64,000 bases of DNA. Source: Dyella_A ginsengisoli (lineage in GTDB: Bacteria > Pseudomonadota > Gammaproteobacteria > Xanthomonadales > Rhodanobacteraceae). Location: assembly GCF_044904665.1 (NCBI RefSeq), contig NZ_JADIKM010000001.1:248001-312000 (forward strand), read 5' to 3'. A program made the position numbers and the translations under genes. Shown one piece after another: positions 1 to 7,794 of this stretch. The notes beneath the pieces are model-generated. The model was not told where the DNA came from. It made no database searches and worked only from the letters and a program-made list of their open reading frames with translations. Numbering within the stretch: position 1 is the first letter of the stretch; every line of letters starts with the position of its first letter.

Positions 1-794
1 CGCGCCAGGCGCAGCAGCCGCTGTGGAGCTACCGCTTCTCCATCGTGAACTTCTGGGCGCTGATCTCGGTGTACATGTGGGCCGGTTCGCACCACCTGAT
101 GTACACCGCGCTGCCGGACTGGGTGCAGTCGGTCGGCATGGCGTTCTCGCTGATCCTCTTGATGCCGAGCTGGGGTTCGGCGGCCAACGGCCTGCTCACC
201 TTCAACGGCTCGTGGGAGAAGCTGCGCACCGACCCGGCGGCGAAGTTCATGGTGATGTCGCTGGTGTTCTACGCGGCGGCCACCTTCGAGGGTTCGATGA
301 TGGCGATCAAGACCGTCAACTCGCTCTCGCACTACACCGACTGGACCATCGCCCACGTGCATTCGGGCTCGCTCGGCTGGGTGGCGATGATCACCATCGG
401 CTCGCTCTACGCGATGGCGCCGCGCGCGCTGGGGCGTCCTGCGATGCACTCGCACAAGGGCATGGAGTGGCATTTCTGGCTGCACATGGCCGGCACGCTG
501 CTGTACGTCGGCTCGATGTGGACCGCCGGCGTCACCGAGGGCGTGATGTGGCGCGCCACCCAGCCGGACGGCTCGCTCACCTACGGCTTCATCGACAGCC
601 TGATCGCGATCAAGCCGATGTACCTGATCCGCTGGGGCGGCGGCCTGCTGATCCTGTCGGGCATGTGGGTGATGGCGTGGAACCTGTGGCACACCGCGGC
701 CGACGCGCGCGCGCACCTGATCAAGCCGATCCCGGTGCCGATCCCCGAGCCGGTATCGCACCAGGTCCCGGCCCCGCTGCCGGCCGCAGGCTGA
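1..794 (+). CDS. ccoN: cbb3-type cytochrome c oxidase subunit I, C-terminal part (5' end outside window)
   Basis: This is the catalytic haem-copper subunit of the high-affinity cbb3 oxidase, which reduces O2 at the inner membrane. The gene enters from the left edge in the frame starting at base 3, so only about the last 263 residues are visible. The HH pair in GSHHLMYT matches the CuB ligands of CcoN, and AHVHSG carries the two histidines that bind the low- and high-spin haems. Several hydrophobic membrane segments follow, and the protein ends in a Pro-rich cytoplasmic tail. It is followed after 10 bp by ccoO, in the usual ccoNOQP order. Confidence 0.96.
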   Translation, partial: RQAQQPLWSYRFSIVNFWALISVYMWAGSHHLMYTALPDWVQSVGMAFSLILLMPSWGSAANGLLTFNGSWEKLRTDPAAKFMVMSLVFYAAATFEGSMMAIKTVNSLSHYTDWTIAHVHSGSLGWVAMITIGSLYAMAPRALGRPAMHSHKGMEWHFWLHMAGTLLYVGSMWTAGVTEGVMWRATQPDGSLTYGFIDSLIAIKPMYLIRWGGGLLILSGMWVMAWNLWHTAADARAHLIKPIPVPIPEPVSHQVPAPLPAAG

Positions 795-804
795 GGAGAC
801 CACC

Positions 805-1446
805 ATGGCCTACAAACATTTCGAAGCGATCGAGAAGCACGCCGGCCTGCTCGGCATCCTCATCGCGATCATGGTGTCGATCGGCGGCCTGGCCGAGATC
901 ACCCCGCTGTTCATGGAAGCCCACGCGGTGAAGGCGCCGCCGGGGGTAAAGCCGTACGACGCGCTGCGCCTGGCCGGCAAGGACATCTACGTGCGCGAGG
1001 GCTGCTACCTGTGCCACTCGCAGATGATCCGCGCGCTGCGCGCCGAGACCCAGCGCTACGGCCACTTCTCCGAGGCGGAGGAGTCGGTGTACGACCGCCC
1101 GTTCCAGTGGGGCTCCAAGCGCACCGGGCCGGACCTGGCCCGCGTCGGCGGCAAGTACTCCGACCAGTGGCAGCGCCTGCACCTGATGAACCCGCGCCAG
1201 CTGGTGCCGGTGTCCAACATGCCCGGCTACCCGTGGCTGGCCGACAAGAAGCTCGACGTGGCCGACATCCAGGCGCGCATGCGCACGCTGCGCACGCTGG
1301 GCGATCCGTACAGCGATGCGGACATCGCCGCCGCGCCCGCCGCACTGGACGGCAAGACCGAGATGGACGCGCTGATCGCCTACCTGCAGGGCCTGGGCAT
1401 CCGCAACGAGCCGGTGGCCGCGGCGAAGACGGGAGCGGCGCCATGA
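805..1446 (+). CDS. ccoO: cbb3-type cytochrome c oxidase subunit II
   Basis: This is the membrane-anchored mono-haem c subunit of cbb3 oxidase (213 aa), which passes electrons towards CcoN. A single N-terminal membrane helix (about residues 13-35) precedes a periplasmic domain with a CxxCH haem site at residues 67-71 (CYLCH). The conserved signatures GPDLARVGGKYS and a Met in SNMPGYPWL (likely axial ligand) are visible. The ATG is preceded by a GAGGAG ribosome binding site. The stop codon overlaps the ccoQ start (ATGA), which suggests translational coupling. Confidence 0.97.
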   Translation: MAYKHFEAIEKHAGLLGILIAIMVSIGGLAEITPLFMEAHAVKAPPGVKPYDALRLAGKDIYVREGCYLCHSQMIRALRAETQRYGHFSEAEESVYDRPFQWGSKRTGPDLARVGGKYSDQWQRLHLMNPRQLVPVSNMPGYPWLADKKLDVADIQARMRTLRTLGDPYSDADIAAAPAALDGKTEMDALIAYLQGLGIRNEPVAAAKTGAAP

Positions 1447-1613
1447 TCAGTCCCGTGTGGGGTCACGTCACCGGCGTGGTGACCGTCGTGCTGATGGTCA
1501 CCTTCGTCGCGATCTGGATCTGGGCCTGGCGCAAGCACCATCGCGCCACGTTCCAGCGCATGGCCGCGCTGCCGATGGAAGACGGCGCACCGAACTCGGA
1601 GGAGCACGCATGA
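1443..1613 (+). CDS. ccoQ: cbb3 oxidase small subunit CcoQ/FixQ
   Basis: This 56-aa protein has one membrane helix (about residues 8-28), a short basic stretch (RKHHRATFQR) and an acidic tail, as in CcoQ, which stabilises the core complex. It overlaps ccoO by ATGA upstream and ccoP by ATGA downstream, so it sits in the expected place of a tightly coupled ccoNOQP operon. The call rests mainly on position, length and topology, because CcoQ sequences are poorly conserved. Confidence 0.9.
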   Translation: MISPVWGHVTGVVTVVLMVTFVAIWIWAWRKHHRATFQRMAALPMEDGAPNSEEHA

Positions 1614-2536
1614 GCACGGGCTGGTCGTTGTGGGTGATGTTCCTGATCGTGCTCAACCTGGGCATCACGCTGTTCCTGTTCCTGTGGGGTCCGCGCGCGA
1701 AGATCCCGACGCTGCCCGACGGCACCAGCGGCCACGTGTGGGCGCACGGCACGCTGCGCGAAGGCGTGCGCCAGCTGCCGCTGTGGTGGGTGCTGTTCTC
1801 CGCGTCGATGTTCGTGGCGGGCTTCGCCTACCTGGCGCTGTTTCCGGGCTTCGGCAACCACAAGGGCATCCTCGGCTGGACCGCGCACGGCGAGCTGGCG
1901 CGCGATGTCGCCGCCAACGACGCCAAGCTCGACGAGCTGCTGGTGCGCTTCCGCCAGTACCCGGTGGAGCAGCTGGCCGGCGATCCGGCGGCGATCCAGA
2001 TGGGCAAGCGGCTGTTCCTCGACAACTGCGAGGCGTGCCACGGTCGCGAGGGTCGCGGCAACACCCTGCTGGGCGCCCCCAACCTCACCGACCAGGACTG
2101 GCTCTACGGCGGCGACGGCAAGGCCATCCTCACCAGCATCCAGAACGGCCGCGCTGGCGTGATGCCGCCGTGGGCCAGCCTGGGCGAGCAGAACGTGAAG
2201 AACCTGGCGCAGTACGTGCTGAGCCTGTCCGGCGCGCCGCACGATGCGGCGAAGGCCGCGGTGGGCCAGCCGCTGTTCGCCACCTGCGCGGCGTGCCACG
2301 GGCCGGAAGGCAAGGGCAACCAGGCGCTGGGCGCACCCAACCTCACCGACGACATCTGGCTGCACGGCGGCACCGTGGCCGACATCGAGCGCACCATCGG
2401 CGGCGGTCGCCAGGGCGCGATGCCGCCGTGGAGCTCGCGCCTCACCGAGGACCAGATGCGCGTGCTCGCCGCCTACGTCTACCACCTCGCCCACCCGGCC
2501 GCGGCGGCCGCGCCCGATGCCCAGGCCGCGCGCTGA
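1610..2536 (+). CDS. ccoP: cbb3-type cytochrome c oxidase subunit III (di-haem)
   Basis: CcoP is the electron-entry subunit of cbb3 oxidase (308 aa). It has two N-terminal membrane helices (about 6-26 and 57-78) and two periplasmic cytochrome c domains with CEACH at 140-144 and CAACH at 226-230. Each domain has a matching MPPW axial methionine motif. The two domains share near-identical APNLTD segments, typical of the internal duplication in this family. An Ala-rich C-terminal tail follows. Its 3' end overlaps the next small gene by 20 bases in another frame. Confidence 0.97.
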   Translation: MSTGWSLWVMFLIVLNLGITLFLFLWGPRAKIPTLPDGTSGHVWAHGTLREGVRQLPLWWVLFSASMFVAGFAYLALFPGFGNHKGILGWTAHGELARDVAANDAKLDELLVRFRQYPVEQLAGDPAAIQMGKRLFLDNCEACHGREGRGNTLLGAPNLTDQDWLYGGDGKAILTSIQNGRAGVMPPWASLGEQNVKNLAQYVLSLSGAPHDAAKAAVGQPLFATCAACHGPEGKGNQALGAPNLTDDIWLHGGTVADIERTIGGGRQGAMPPWSSRLTEDQMRVLAAYVYHLAHPAAAAAPDAQAAR

Positions 2537-2765
2537 CCGCGCCGGCGCCTGGTACCGCCAGCCGGTGCTGTGGCTCGGTGCGGCGGTGTTTGCCGCGTCG
2601 ATGGCCGGCTGCATCTGGATCATCGTGATCGGCGCGCGGCATGACGATGTGCCGGTGGACGCGCCGCGCCCGGTGTTCGGCGTGCCCGTCCGCGGGCATG
2701 CCGCACCGGCGGCTTCGGCGCCGGCCGCGTCCGCGCCTCCCGCATCCTCGTCCAGCGCGCCATGA
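2517..2765 (+). CDS. Short CcoH/FixH-like single-pass membrane protein
   Basis: This 82-aa protein starts inside the ccoP 3' end and its stop overlaps the ccoI start (ATGA), so it is clearly part of the operon. The N-terminal part (WYRQPVLW then a membrane helix, about residues 12-40) resembles the start of FixH/CcoH, a cbb3 assembly factor. The usual periplasmic FixH domain is missing; after the helix there are only about 40 residues, Pro/Ala/Ser-rich. It occupies the place where ccoG and ccoH lie in many cco loci. Whether it is a functional minimal CcoH or a decaying one cannot be told from the sequence. Confidence 0.7.
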   Translation: MPRPRADRAGAWYRQPVLWLGAAVFAASMAGCIWIIVIGARHDDVPVDAPRPVFGVPVRGHAAPAASAPAASAPPASSSSAP

Positions 2766-5020
2766 ACAGCGCCTGGGCCCAGCCGCAGCTGGCCGCGCAG
2801 GTGCTGCGGCCGCGTCGCGACGGTCGCGCCGAAGTCACCCTGCGCGTGGCGCCGCTGGCCGACGCCCGCCGCGTGCTGCGGCTGGAGCAGGCGCTGCGCG
2901 CCCTGCCCGGCGTGCAGCGGGTGGGCGTGGACGTGGCCAGCCAGCGCGTGTCGGTGGTGTGGGAACCGGCGCGCCAGAGCCTGCCCGGCCTGCTCGACGC
3001 GATCGCCGCGATCGGCTGCCGCGCGCAGCCGCTGCCGCGCGCGCGGGTGGACGAAGACCCGCGCCGCGAGGCGCACGACGCGCTCAAGCGCCTGCTGGTG
3101 GCCGGCATGTGCGCGATGCAGGTGATGACCTACGCGTTCGTGATCTACCTGGGTGTGGTCGACTTCGTCGACTTCAGCACGCGCAACCTGTTCCGCTGGC
3201 TGGGGCTGTTCACCACGCTGCCGATCGTGTTCTACGCGGCGCTGCCGTTCTACCGCGGCGCCCTCGACGAGCTGCGCGCGCGCCAGTTCGGCATCGACCT
3301 GCCGGTGGCGCTCGCGGTGGTGCTGGTGTTCGCCGCCAGCGCCTGGAACACCTGGCGCGGCGCCGGCGAGATCTATTTCGATTCGGTGAGCATGTTCGTG
3401 TTCCTGCTGCTGCTGGCGCGGCACATCGAGATGCGCGCGCGCCATCGCAGCGGTGCGCTGGGCGATGCCGCGGTGGACGCTGCGCCGCTGCTGGCCGAGC
3501 GCTGGCGTGCCGACGGCACGCTGGAAACGGTGGCCGCGCTGGCCCTGCTGCCCGGCGATCGCGTGCACGTGGCCGAAGGCGGCACGGTGCCCGCCGACGG
3601 CGTGCTGGAAAGCGCGTGGGCGGAGCTGGACGAGTCGCTGCTGTCGGGCGAGTCGCGGCCGCAGCGGCGCGCCGCCGGCGCCGCGGTGGTGGCCGGCAGC
3701 GTGCTGGTGTCCGGCACCGCGGAGTTGCGCGTCACCCACAGCGGCGAGGCCACCGCGGCCGCGCGCATCGGTGCGCTGGCGCGGCGCGCGCGCGGCAGCC
3801 GGCTGGCCCGCGCGCGCCACGGCGGCGATCCGGCGGTGGCGCGTTTCGTCGCGCGCGTGCTGGTGCTCACCGCGCTGACCGCGCTGGGTTGGCTGCTGGT
3901 GGATCCCGCGCGCGCGTTCGAGTCGGCCGTCGCGGTGCTGGTGATCGCCTGCCCGTGCGCCTTCGCGCTCACCGCGCCGGCCACGCGCACGCGCGCCTTC
4001 GGCGTGCTCGCCGCGCGCGGCGTGCTGGTCACCGACGCCGCCGCGCTGGAAACGTTGGCCCGCGTCGACTACGCGCTGTTCGACAAGACCGGCACGCTCA
4101 CCGAGCCGCAGTTCACCCGCGCGGCGATCCAGCCGCAGCGCGGGCTGGCGGTCGACCGCGTGCTGCATCTGGCGGTGGCGCTGGCACAGGAGAGCAGCCA
4201 TCCGCTGGCGCGCGCGCTGACCCGCCTGGCCTTTGCCGAAGATGCCGCCGCGCGCGGGTCGTCGATCGCCGCGTCGCTGCAGGCACGCGACGTGCGCGTG
4301 CACGCCGGCGCGGGCGTCTCCGGCGTGGTGGACAACCTGCCGCTGTGGCTGGGCCGCGCCGATTTCGCGCTCGCCGCCAGCGGTCTGAAGGATACGGGGG
4401 AGGGGACGGCCGGCACGCTGGTGCTGGCCGATGCGCAGGGCGGGCTGGCCCGGTTTGCAGTGGACGACGGGTTGCGCGAGTCCGCACGCAGCACGTTGGC
4501 CACGCTGCGCGCGCAGGGCGTGACGCTGGCGATCGCCAGCGGAGACGATCCGGCGCGCGTGGCGGCGGTCGCTGGCGCGCTGGGCGTGGATGAGTGGTCC
4601 GCGCGGCAGTCGCCGACGGACAAGCTCGCCCTGCTCGCCGCCGCGCGCGCCGGCGGCAGCGTGACGCTGGCGGTGGGCGACGGCAGCAACGACGCTCCGC
4701 TGCTGGCCGGAGCGGATGTCTCCGCCGCGCTGGCCAGCGGCACCGAGCTGGCGCAGGCGCATGCCGACCTGCTGCTGGCCGATGGCCGTCTGGACGGCCT
4801 GCTCGCCGCGCGCGCGGTGGCCACGCAGATGCAGCGCATCGCCGCGCAGAGCCGGCGCTGGGCGCTTGGCTACAACCTGGTCGCGGTGCCGTTCGCCGCG
4901 TTCGGCCTGGTGCCGCCGTGGCTGGCCGGCATCGGCATGGCGCTCAGCTCGCTCGGCGTGGTGCTCAACGCGCTGCGCGTGGGTCGCACCGCCGCAGCAT
5001 CGCCGGTGCTGCGCGCATGA
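2762..5020 (+). CDS. ccoI: Heavy-metal P1B-type ATPase for cbb3 assembly (CcoI/FixI), atypical N-terminus
   Basis: This 752-aa copper-type P1B ATPase is placed to supply CuB copper for CcoN assembly. Visible motifs in order are SGES in the actuator domain (about 293), the membrane metal site CPC (about 396), the phosphorylated DKTGT (about 440), SHP in the nucleotide domain (about 478) and GDGSNDAP (about 639). The N-terminal metal-binding fold (about 18-95) keeps its hydrophobic pattern but has no CxxC. The cysteine-rich region that precedes it in typical FixI is absent, and the protein is shorter than usual as a result. ATGA overlaps occur on both sides. Confidence 0.93.
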   Translation: MNSAWAQPQLAAQVLRPRRDGRAEVTLRVAPLADARRVLRLEQALRALPGVQRVGVDVASQRVSVVWEPARQSLPGLLDAIAAIGCRAQPLPRARVDEDPRREAHDALKRLLVAGMCAMQVMTYAFVIYLGVVDFVDFSTRNLFRWLGLFTTLPIVFYAALPFYRGALDELRARQFGIDLPVALAVVLVFAASAWNTWRGAGEIYFDSVSMFVFLLLLARHIEMRARHRSGALGDAAVDAAPLLAERWRADGTLETVAALALLPGDRVHVAEGGTVPADGVLESAWAELDESLLSGESRPQRRAAGAAVVAGSVLVSGTAELRVTHSGEATAAARIGALARRARGSRLARARHGGDPAVARFVARVLVLTALTALGWLLVDPARAFESAVAVLVIACPCAFALTAPATRTRAFGVLAARGVLVTDAAALETLARVDYALFDKTGTLTEPQFTRAAIQPQRGLAVDRVLHLAVALAQESSHPLARALTRLAFAEDAAARGSSIAASLQARDVRVHAGAGVSGVVDNLPLWLGRADFALAASGLKDTGEGTAGTLVLADAQGGLARFAVDDGLRESARSTLATLRAQGVTLAIASGDDPARVAAVAGALGVDEWSARQSPTDKLALLAAARAGGSVTLAVGDGSNDAPLLAGADVSAALASGTELAQAHADLLLADGRLDGLLAARAVATQMQRIAAQSRRWALGYNLVAVPFAAFGLVPPWLAGIGMALSSLGVVLNALRVGRTAAASPVLRA

Positions 5021-5268
5021 ACATCATCCTGGTGCTGATCCCGGTGACGCTGCTGGTGGTGGGCGTGGGCGTGGCGCTGTTCTTCTGGGCGGTGAACCAC
5101 CAGCAGTTCGACGACCTGGACAGCCCCGGCATCGTGCCGCTGCTGGAGGATGATCCAGATCAGGGCGCGCGCGCGGCCACGCGCGCATCCTCCGAGGCCA
5201 CGGATGCGGTCGACCCAACGCCCGACGACATGGCCGACCGCCTCGATCCCCCGCCTCCGCGCGTCTAG
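5017..5268 (+). CDS. ccoS: cbb3 oxidase maturation protein CcoS
   Basis: This 83-aa protein has one N-terminal membrane helix followed by FFWAVNHQQFDDLDSPG, the family hallmark of CcoS (FixS). In other bacteria CcoS is needed to put haem and copper into CcoN. The tail after residue about 50 is longer than in many homologues, acidic and low in complexity. Its ATG overlaps the ccoI stop, so it closes the coupled cco assembly genes. Confidence 0.92.
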   Translation: MNIILVLIPVTLLVVGVGVALFFWAVNHQQFDDLDSPGIVPLLEDDPDQGARAATRASSEATDAVDPTPDDMADRLDPPPPRV

Positions 5269-5307
5269 CCTTTTTCGGCGACGCGCGCCCATCGAGTCGC
5301 CGCCCGC

Positions 5308-5718
5308 ATGCATGCCGCCGTCATACCGCCCACCGAAGCCGAACTGGCCACCCTCGTCGACCGCTTCTACGAGCAGGTGCGCCGCGATCCCGAACTCGGT
5401 CCCGTGTTCAACCCGGCGGTGCACGACTGGGCCGAGCACAAGCAGCTGCTGACCACGTTCTGGTGCTCGGTGGCGCGTCGTGCCAACAGCTACCGCGGCA
5501 ACCCGATGGCCGCGCACCAGCGCCACCCGGTGCGCGCCGAACATTTTGACCGCTGGCTCGCGCTGTGGGGCGCCACCTGCACCGAGGTGCTGGACGCGAG
5601 CGGCGCGGCACTGATGATCGACTACGCCGAACGCATCGGGCAGAGCCTGAAACTCGGGCTGGGCCTGCGTCCGCGCGGGCGCGACCTCGGCGTGCCGATC
5701 GTGGCGCGGCGGCCGTGA
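5308..5718 (+). CDS. Group III truncated haemoglobin
   Basis: This 136-aa protein matches the group III (class 3) truncated globins. It has an N-terminal helix (LVDRFYEQVRRDPELGPVF), a helix with HKQLLTTFW, and the proximal histidine at residue 79 in AEHFDRWLALW. Such globins bind O2 or NO; here the neighbours (cbb3 oxidase, qNor) suggest a role in NO or low-oxygen physiology, which is inference. It begins 39 bp after ccoS and its stop overlaps the next start (GTGA), so it probably belongs to the same transcript. Confidence 0.88.
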   Translation: MHAAVIPPTEAELATLVDRFYEQVRRDPELGPVFNPAVHDWAEHKQLLTTFWCSVARRANSYRGNPMAAHQRHPVRAEHFDRWLALWGATCTEVLDASGAALMIDYAERIGQSLKLGLGLRPRGRDLGVPIVARRP

Positions 5719-6833
5719 GCATCGCGGCCGACCTGCTGCCGTTGCCGTCGTCGTCTGGCCGCGAGTGGGTGCACGGCGCACTCGAATGCCTGGCGCAGGA
5801 GGCCGCGCGCTCGGCCGACACCCACCTGCTCAGGCTCGACCTGCCAGCCTTTCCCGGCATCGACCTCTACCTGAAGGACGAGTCCGCGCATCCCAGCGGC
5901 AGCCTCAAGCACCGGCTGGCGCGCTCGCTGTTCCTGTACGCGCTGTGCAACGGTCGCCTGCACGCGGGGCAGACCGTGGTGGACGCCTCCTCCGGCAGCA
6001 CCGCGATCTCCGAGGCCTGGTTCGCGCGCCTGCTCGGGCTGCCATTCATCGCGGTGATGCCGGCGGGCACCGCGCCGGGCAAAGTGCGTGACGTGCAGGC
6101 GCTGGGCGGGCGCTGCGACCTGGTCGACGACCCGGCCGAGGTGCTCGCCGCGGCGAACGCCCATGCGGCGCGCGGCGCCTGCTTCCTCGACCAGTTCGGC
6201 CTCGCCGAGCGCGCCACCGACTGGCGCGGCAACAACAACATCGCCGAATCGATCCTGGGCCAGATGGCGCGCGAGCGCTCGCCCGAGCCGGCCTGGATCG
6301 TCTGCAGCGCCGGCACCGGCGGCACCTCGGCGACGATCGGTCGCTACCTGCGCTACCGCCGTCTGCCTACCCGGCTGTGCCTGGCCGAACCGACCGGCAG
6401 CGCGTTCGTCGAAGGCTGGCGCCGGCACGACCGCCACGCGCTGGCCAGCCGGCCGACCGTGATCGAAGGCATCGGCCGCCCGCGAGTGGAGCCGGGCTTC
6501 GTGTTCGAGGTGGTCGACCGGGTGCTGGAAGTGCCCGATGCCGCCTCGATCGCCGCCGCGTGGTTGCTTGAGGAATTGCTCGGCCGCCGCTACGGCGGCT
6601 CGTCCGGCACGCAGTTCGTCGCCTGCCTGCGGCTGGCCGCGGCGATGCGCGCGCGCGGCGAGCGCGGCAGCATCGTCAGCCTGCTGTGCGATCGCGGCGA
6701 GCGCTATGCCGAGACGCTGTTCGACCGCGCGTGGCTGCGTGCGCACGGCATCGACACCGCGCCGTGGGAGGCGCGCCTGCGCGCGGTGCTGCGCGACGGC
6801 CGCGGCTTCGACGATGGCGATGCCTTAGCATGA
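5715..6833 (+). CDS. PLP-dependent cysteine synthase-family protein
   Basis: This is a fold-type II PLP enzyme of about 372 aa. The Schiff-base lysine is probably K65 in SGSLKHR, followed by a phosphate/substrate loop with SSGSTAIS and a glycine loop CSAGTGGTS for the cofactor phosphate. This subfamily resembles CysK/CysM but its substrate is not established, so a specific reaction is not claimed. The GTG start is chosen because it overlaps the globin stop (GTGA) and gives a normal N-terminus. No downstream start keeps the whole fold. Confidence 0.85.
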   Translation: MSIAADLLPLPSSSGREWVHGALECLAQEAARSADTHLLRLDLPAFPGIDLYLKDESAHPSGSLKHRLARSLFLYALCNGRLHAGQTVVDASSGSTAISEAWFARLLGLPFIAVMPAGTAPGKVRDVQALGGRCDLVDDPAEVLAAANAHAARGACFLDQFGLAERATDWRGNNNIAESILGQMARERSPEPAWIVCSAGTGGTSATIGRYLRYRRLPTRLCLAEPTGSAFVEGWRRHDRHALASRPTVIEGIGRPRVEPGFVFEVVDRVLEVPDAASIAAAWLLEELLGRRYGGSSGTQFVACLRLAAAMRARGERGSIVSLLCDRGERYAETLFDRAWLRAHGIDTAPWEARLRAVLRDGRGFDDGDALA

Positions 6834-6882
6834 GTCGCCGCGCGGCGTTCGCCGCGCCGGCCTGACTGTCGCGGAGTTCTCC

Positions 6883-7656
6883 ATGTCGTTCGCCATCCTC
6901 GGTCACGGCCGTTTCGGCCAGGCCCTCGCCGCACTGCTGCGCGAGGCCGGCCACGCCGTGCGCGCCTGGGATCCGCACGCCGAGGTGCCCGCCGACTACG
7001 CCGCTGATTCCATCGACACGGCACTCGAAGGCGCCTCGTGGGTGGTGCTGGCGATGCCGGTGCCGCAGATGGACGCGGCGCTGCGCGCGCTGCGCCCGCG
7101 CCTGCGGCCGGAGCACACGGTGATCGACGTGGGCAGCGTGAAGCTGCAGCCCTGCGCGCTGATGGACGAGCTGCTCGGCGACGCGATTGCGCACGTCGGC
7201 ACGCATCCCCTGTTCGGCCCGCTCAGCCTGGCCCGCGGCGAGCGCCCGCTGCGCGTGGTGGTGTGCGCCAGCGCGCGTCATCCGGCGGCGGCCGAACGCG
7301 TCACCGCGCTGTTCGCCGGGCTCGGCTGCGAGGTGATCGCGCAGGCACCGGCCGCGCACGACCGCGCCATGGCGCACACCCACGCGTTGGCGTTCTTCAT
7401 CGCCAAGGGGCTGGTCGACATGGGCGTGGACGACGAGCTGGCGGTGGCGCCACCGTCCTTCCTCGGGCTCAAGGCGATGCTCGCCGCGGTGCGCGGCGAC
7501 GCCGGCCACCTGTTCGCCGCGATCCAGCAGGAGAACCCGTTCGCCGAAGAGGCGCGCGCGCAGCTGCTGGACACCCTGCAGGGTATCCACCGCCGGCTGG
7601 TCGCACCCGGCGACGATGCAACGCTGTCGATCGCCGAGCGCCGCGAGCACGACTGA
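6883..7656 (+). CDS. Prephenate dehydrogenase-family NAD(P)-dependent enzyme (TyrA-like)
   Basis: This 257-aa protein begins with a Rossmann dinucleotide site, GHGRFG at residues 7-12. It has the family pattern VLAMPVPQM, IDVGSVK and THPLFGP, with a later helical domain containing HTHALAFF. These match prephenate/arogenate dehydrogenases, which make 4-hydroxyphenylpyruvate or tyrosine, but the protein lacks a chorismate mutase or ACT domain and is short. Its place between cbb3 and NO reductase genes is unusual for tyrosine synthesis. A GGAG ribosome binding site lies upstream of the ATG. Confidence 0.83.
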   Translation: MSFAILGHGRFGQALAALLREAGHAVRAWDPHAEVPADYAADSIDTALEGASWVVLAMPVPQMDAALRALRPRLRPEHTVIDVGSVKLQPCALMDELLGDAIAHVGTHPLFGPLSLARGERPLRVVVCASARHPAAAERVTALFAGLGCEVIAQAPAAHDRAMAHTHALAFFIAKGLVDMGVDDELAVAPPSFLGLKAMLAAVRGDAGHLFAAIQQENPFAEEARAQLLDTLQGIHRRLVAPGDDATLSIAERREHD

Positions 7657-7726
7657 GCGACGCCGCGGCATCGGCGCTGCCTGTGGCTCGCGCTGCGACA
7701 ATCCGCGCCGCCCACCTGCGCCACGC

Positions 7727-7768
7727 CTGATCCAGGTCAGGGGCGCTGGCGCGCTCGCCGCGGACGAT
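7727..7768 (+). promoter_or_regulatory. FNR box and class II promoter of norB
   Basis: A 14-bp near-palindrome CTGATCCAGGTCAG (7727-7740) has the TGA-N6-TCA half-sites read by FNR. Exactly 22 bp further on is GACGAT (7763-7768), which keeps A2 and T6 of a -10 box. This puts the box centre at -41.5 for a start of transcription near 7775, leaving a 20-nt leader with a GGGAG ribosome binding site before the norB ATG. Confidence 0.8.
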
Positions 7769-7794
7769 GCGCACGTCCTTACGGGAGATGCGCA

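Noticed and set aside
1463..4762. Very long open frame on the minus strand across the cco genes, and similar long frames at 6676-10134, 35281-38190 and 41631-44486
   Set aside because: They are antisense shadows caused by high GC. Their translations are Arg/Gln/Ala/His-rich without domain patterns, while the opposite strand encodes clear conserved genes.
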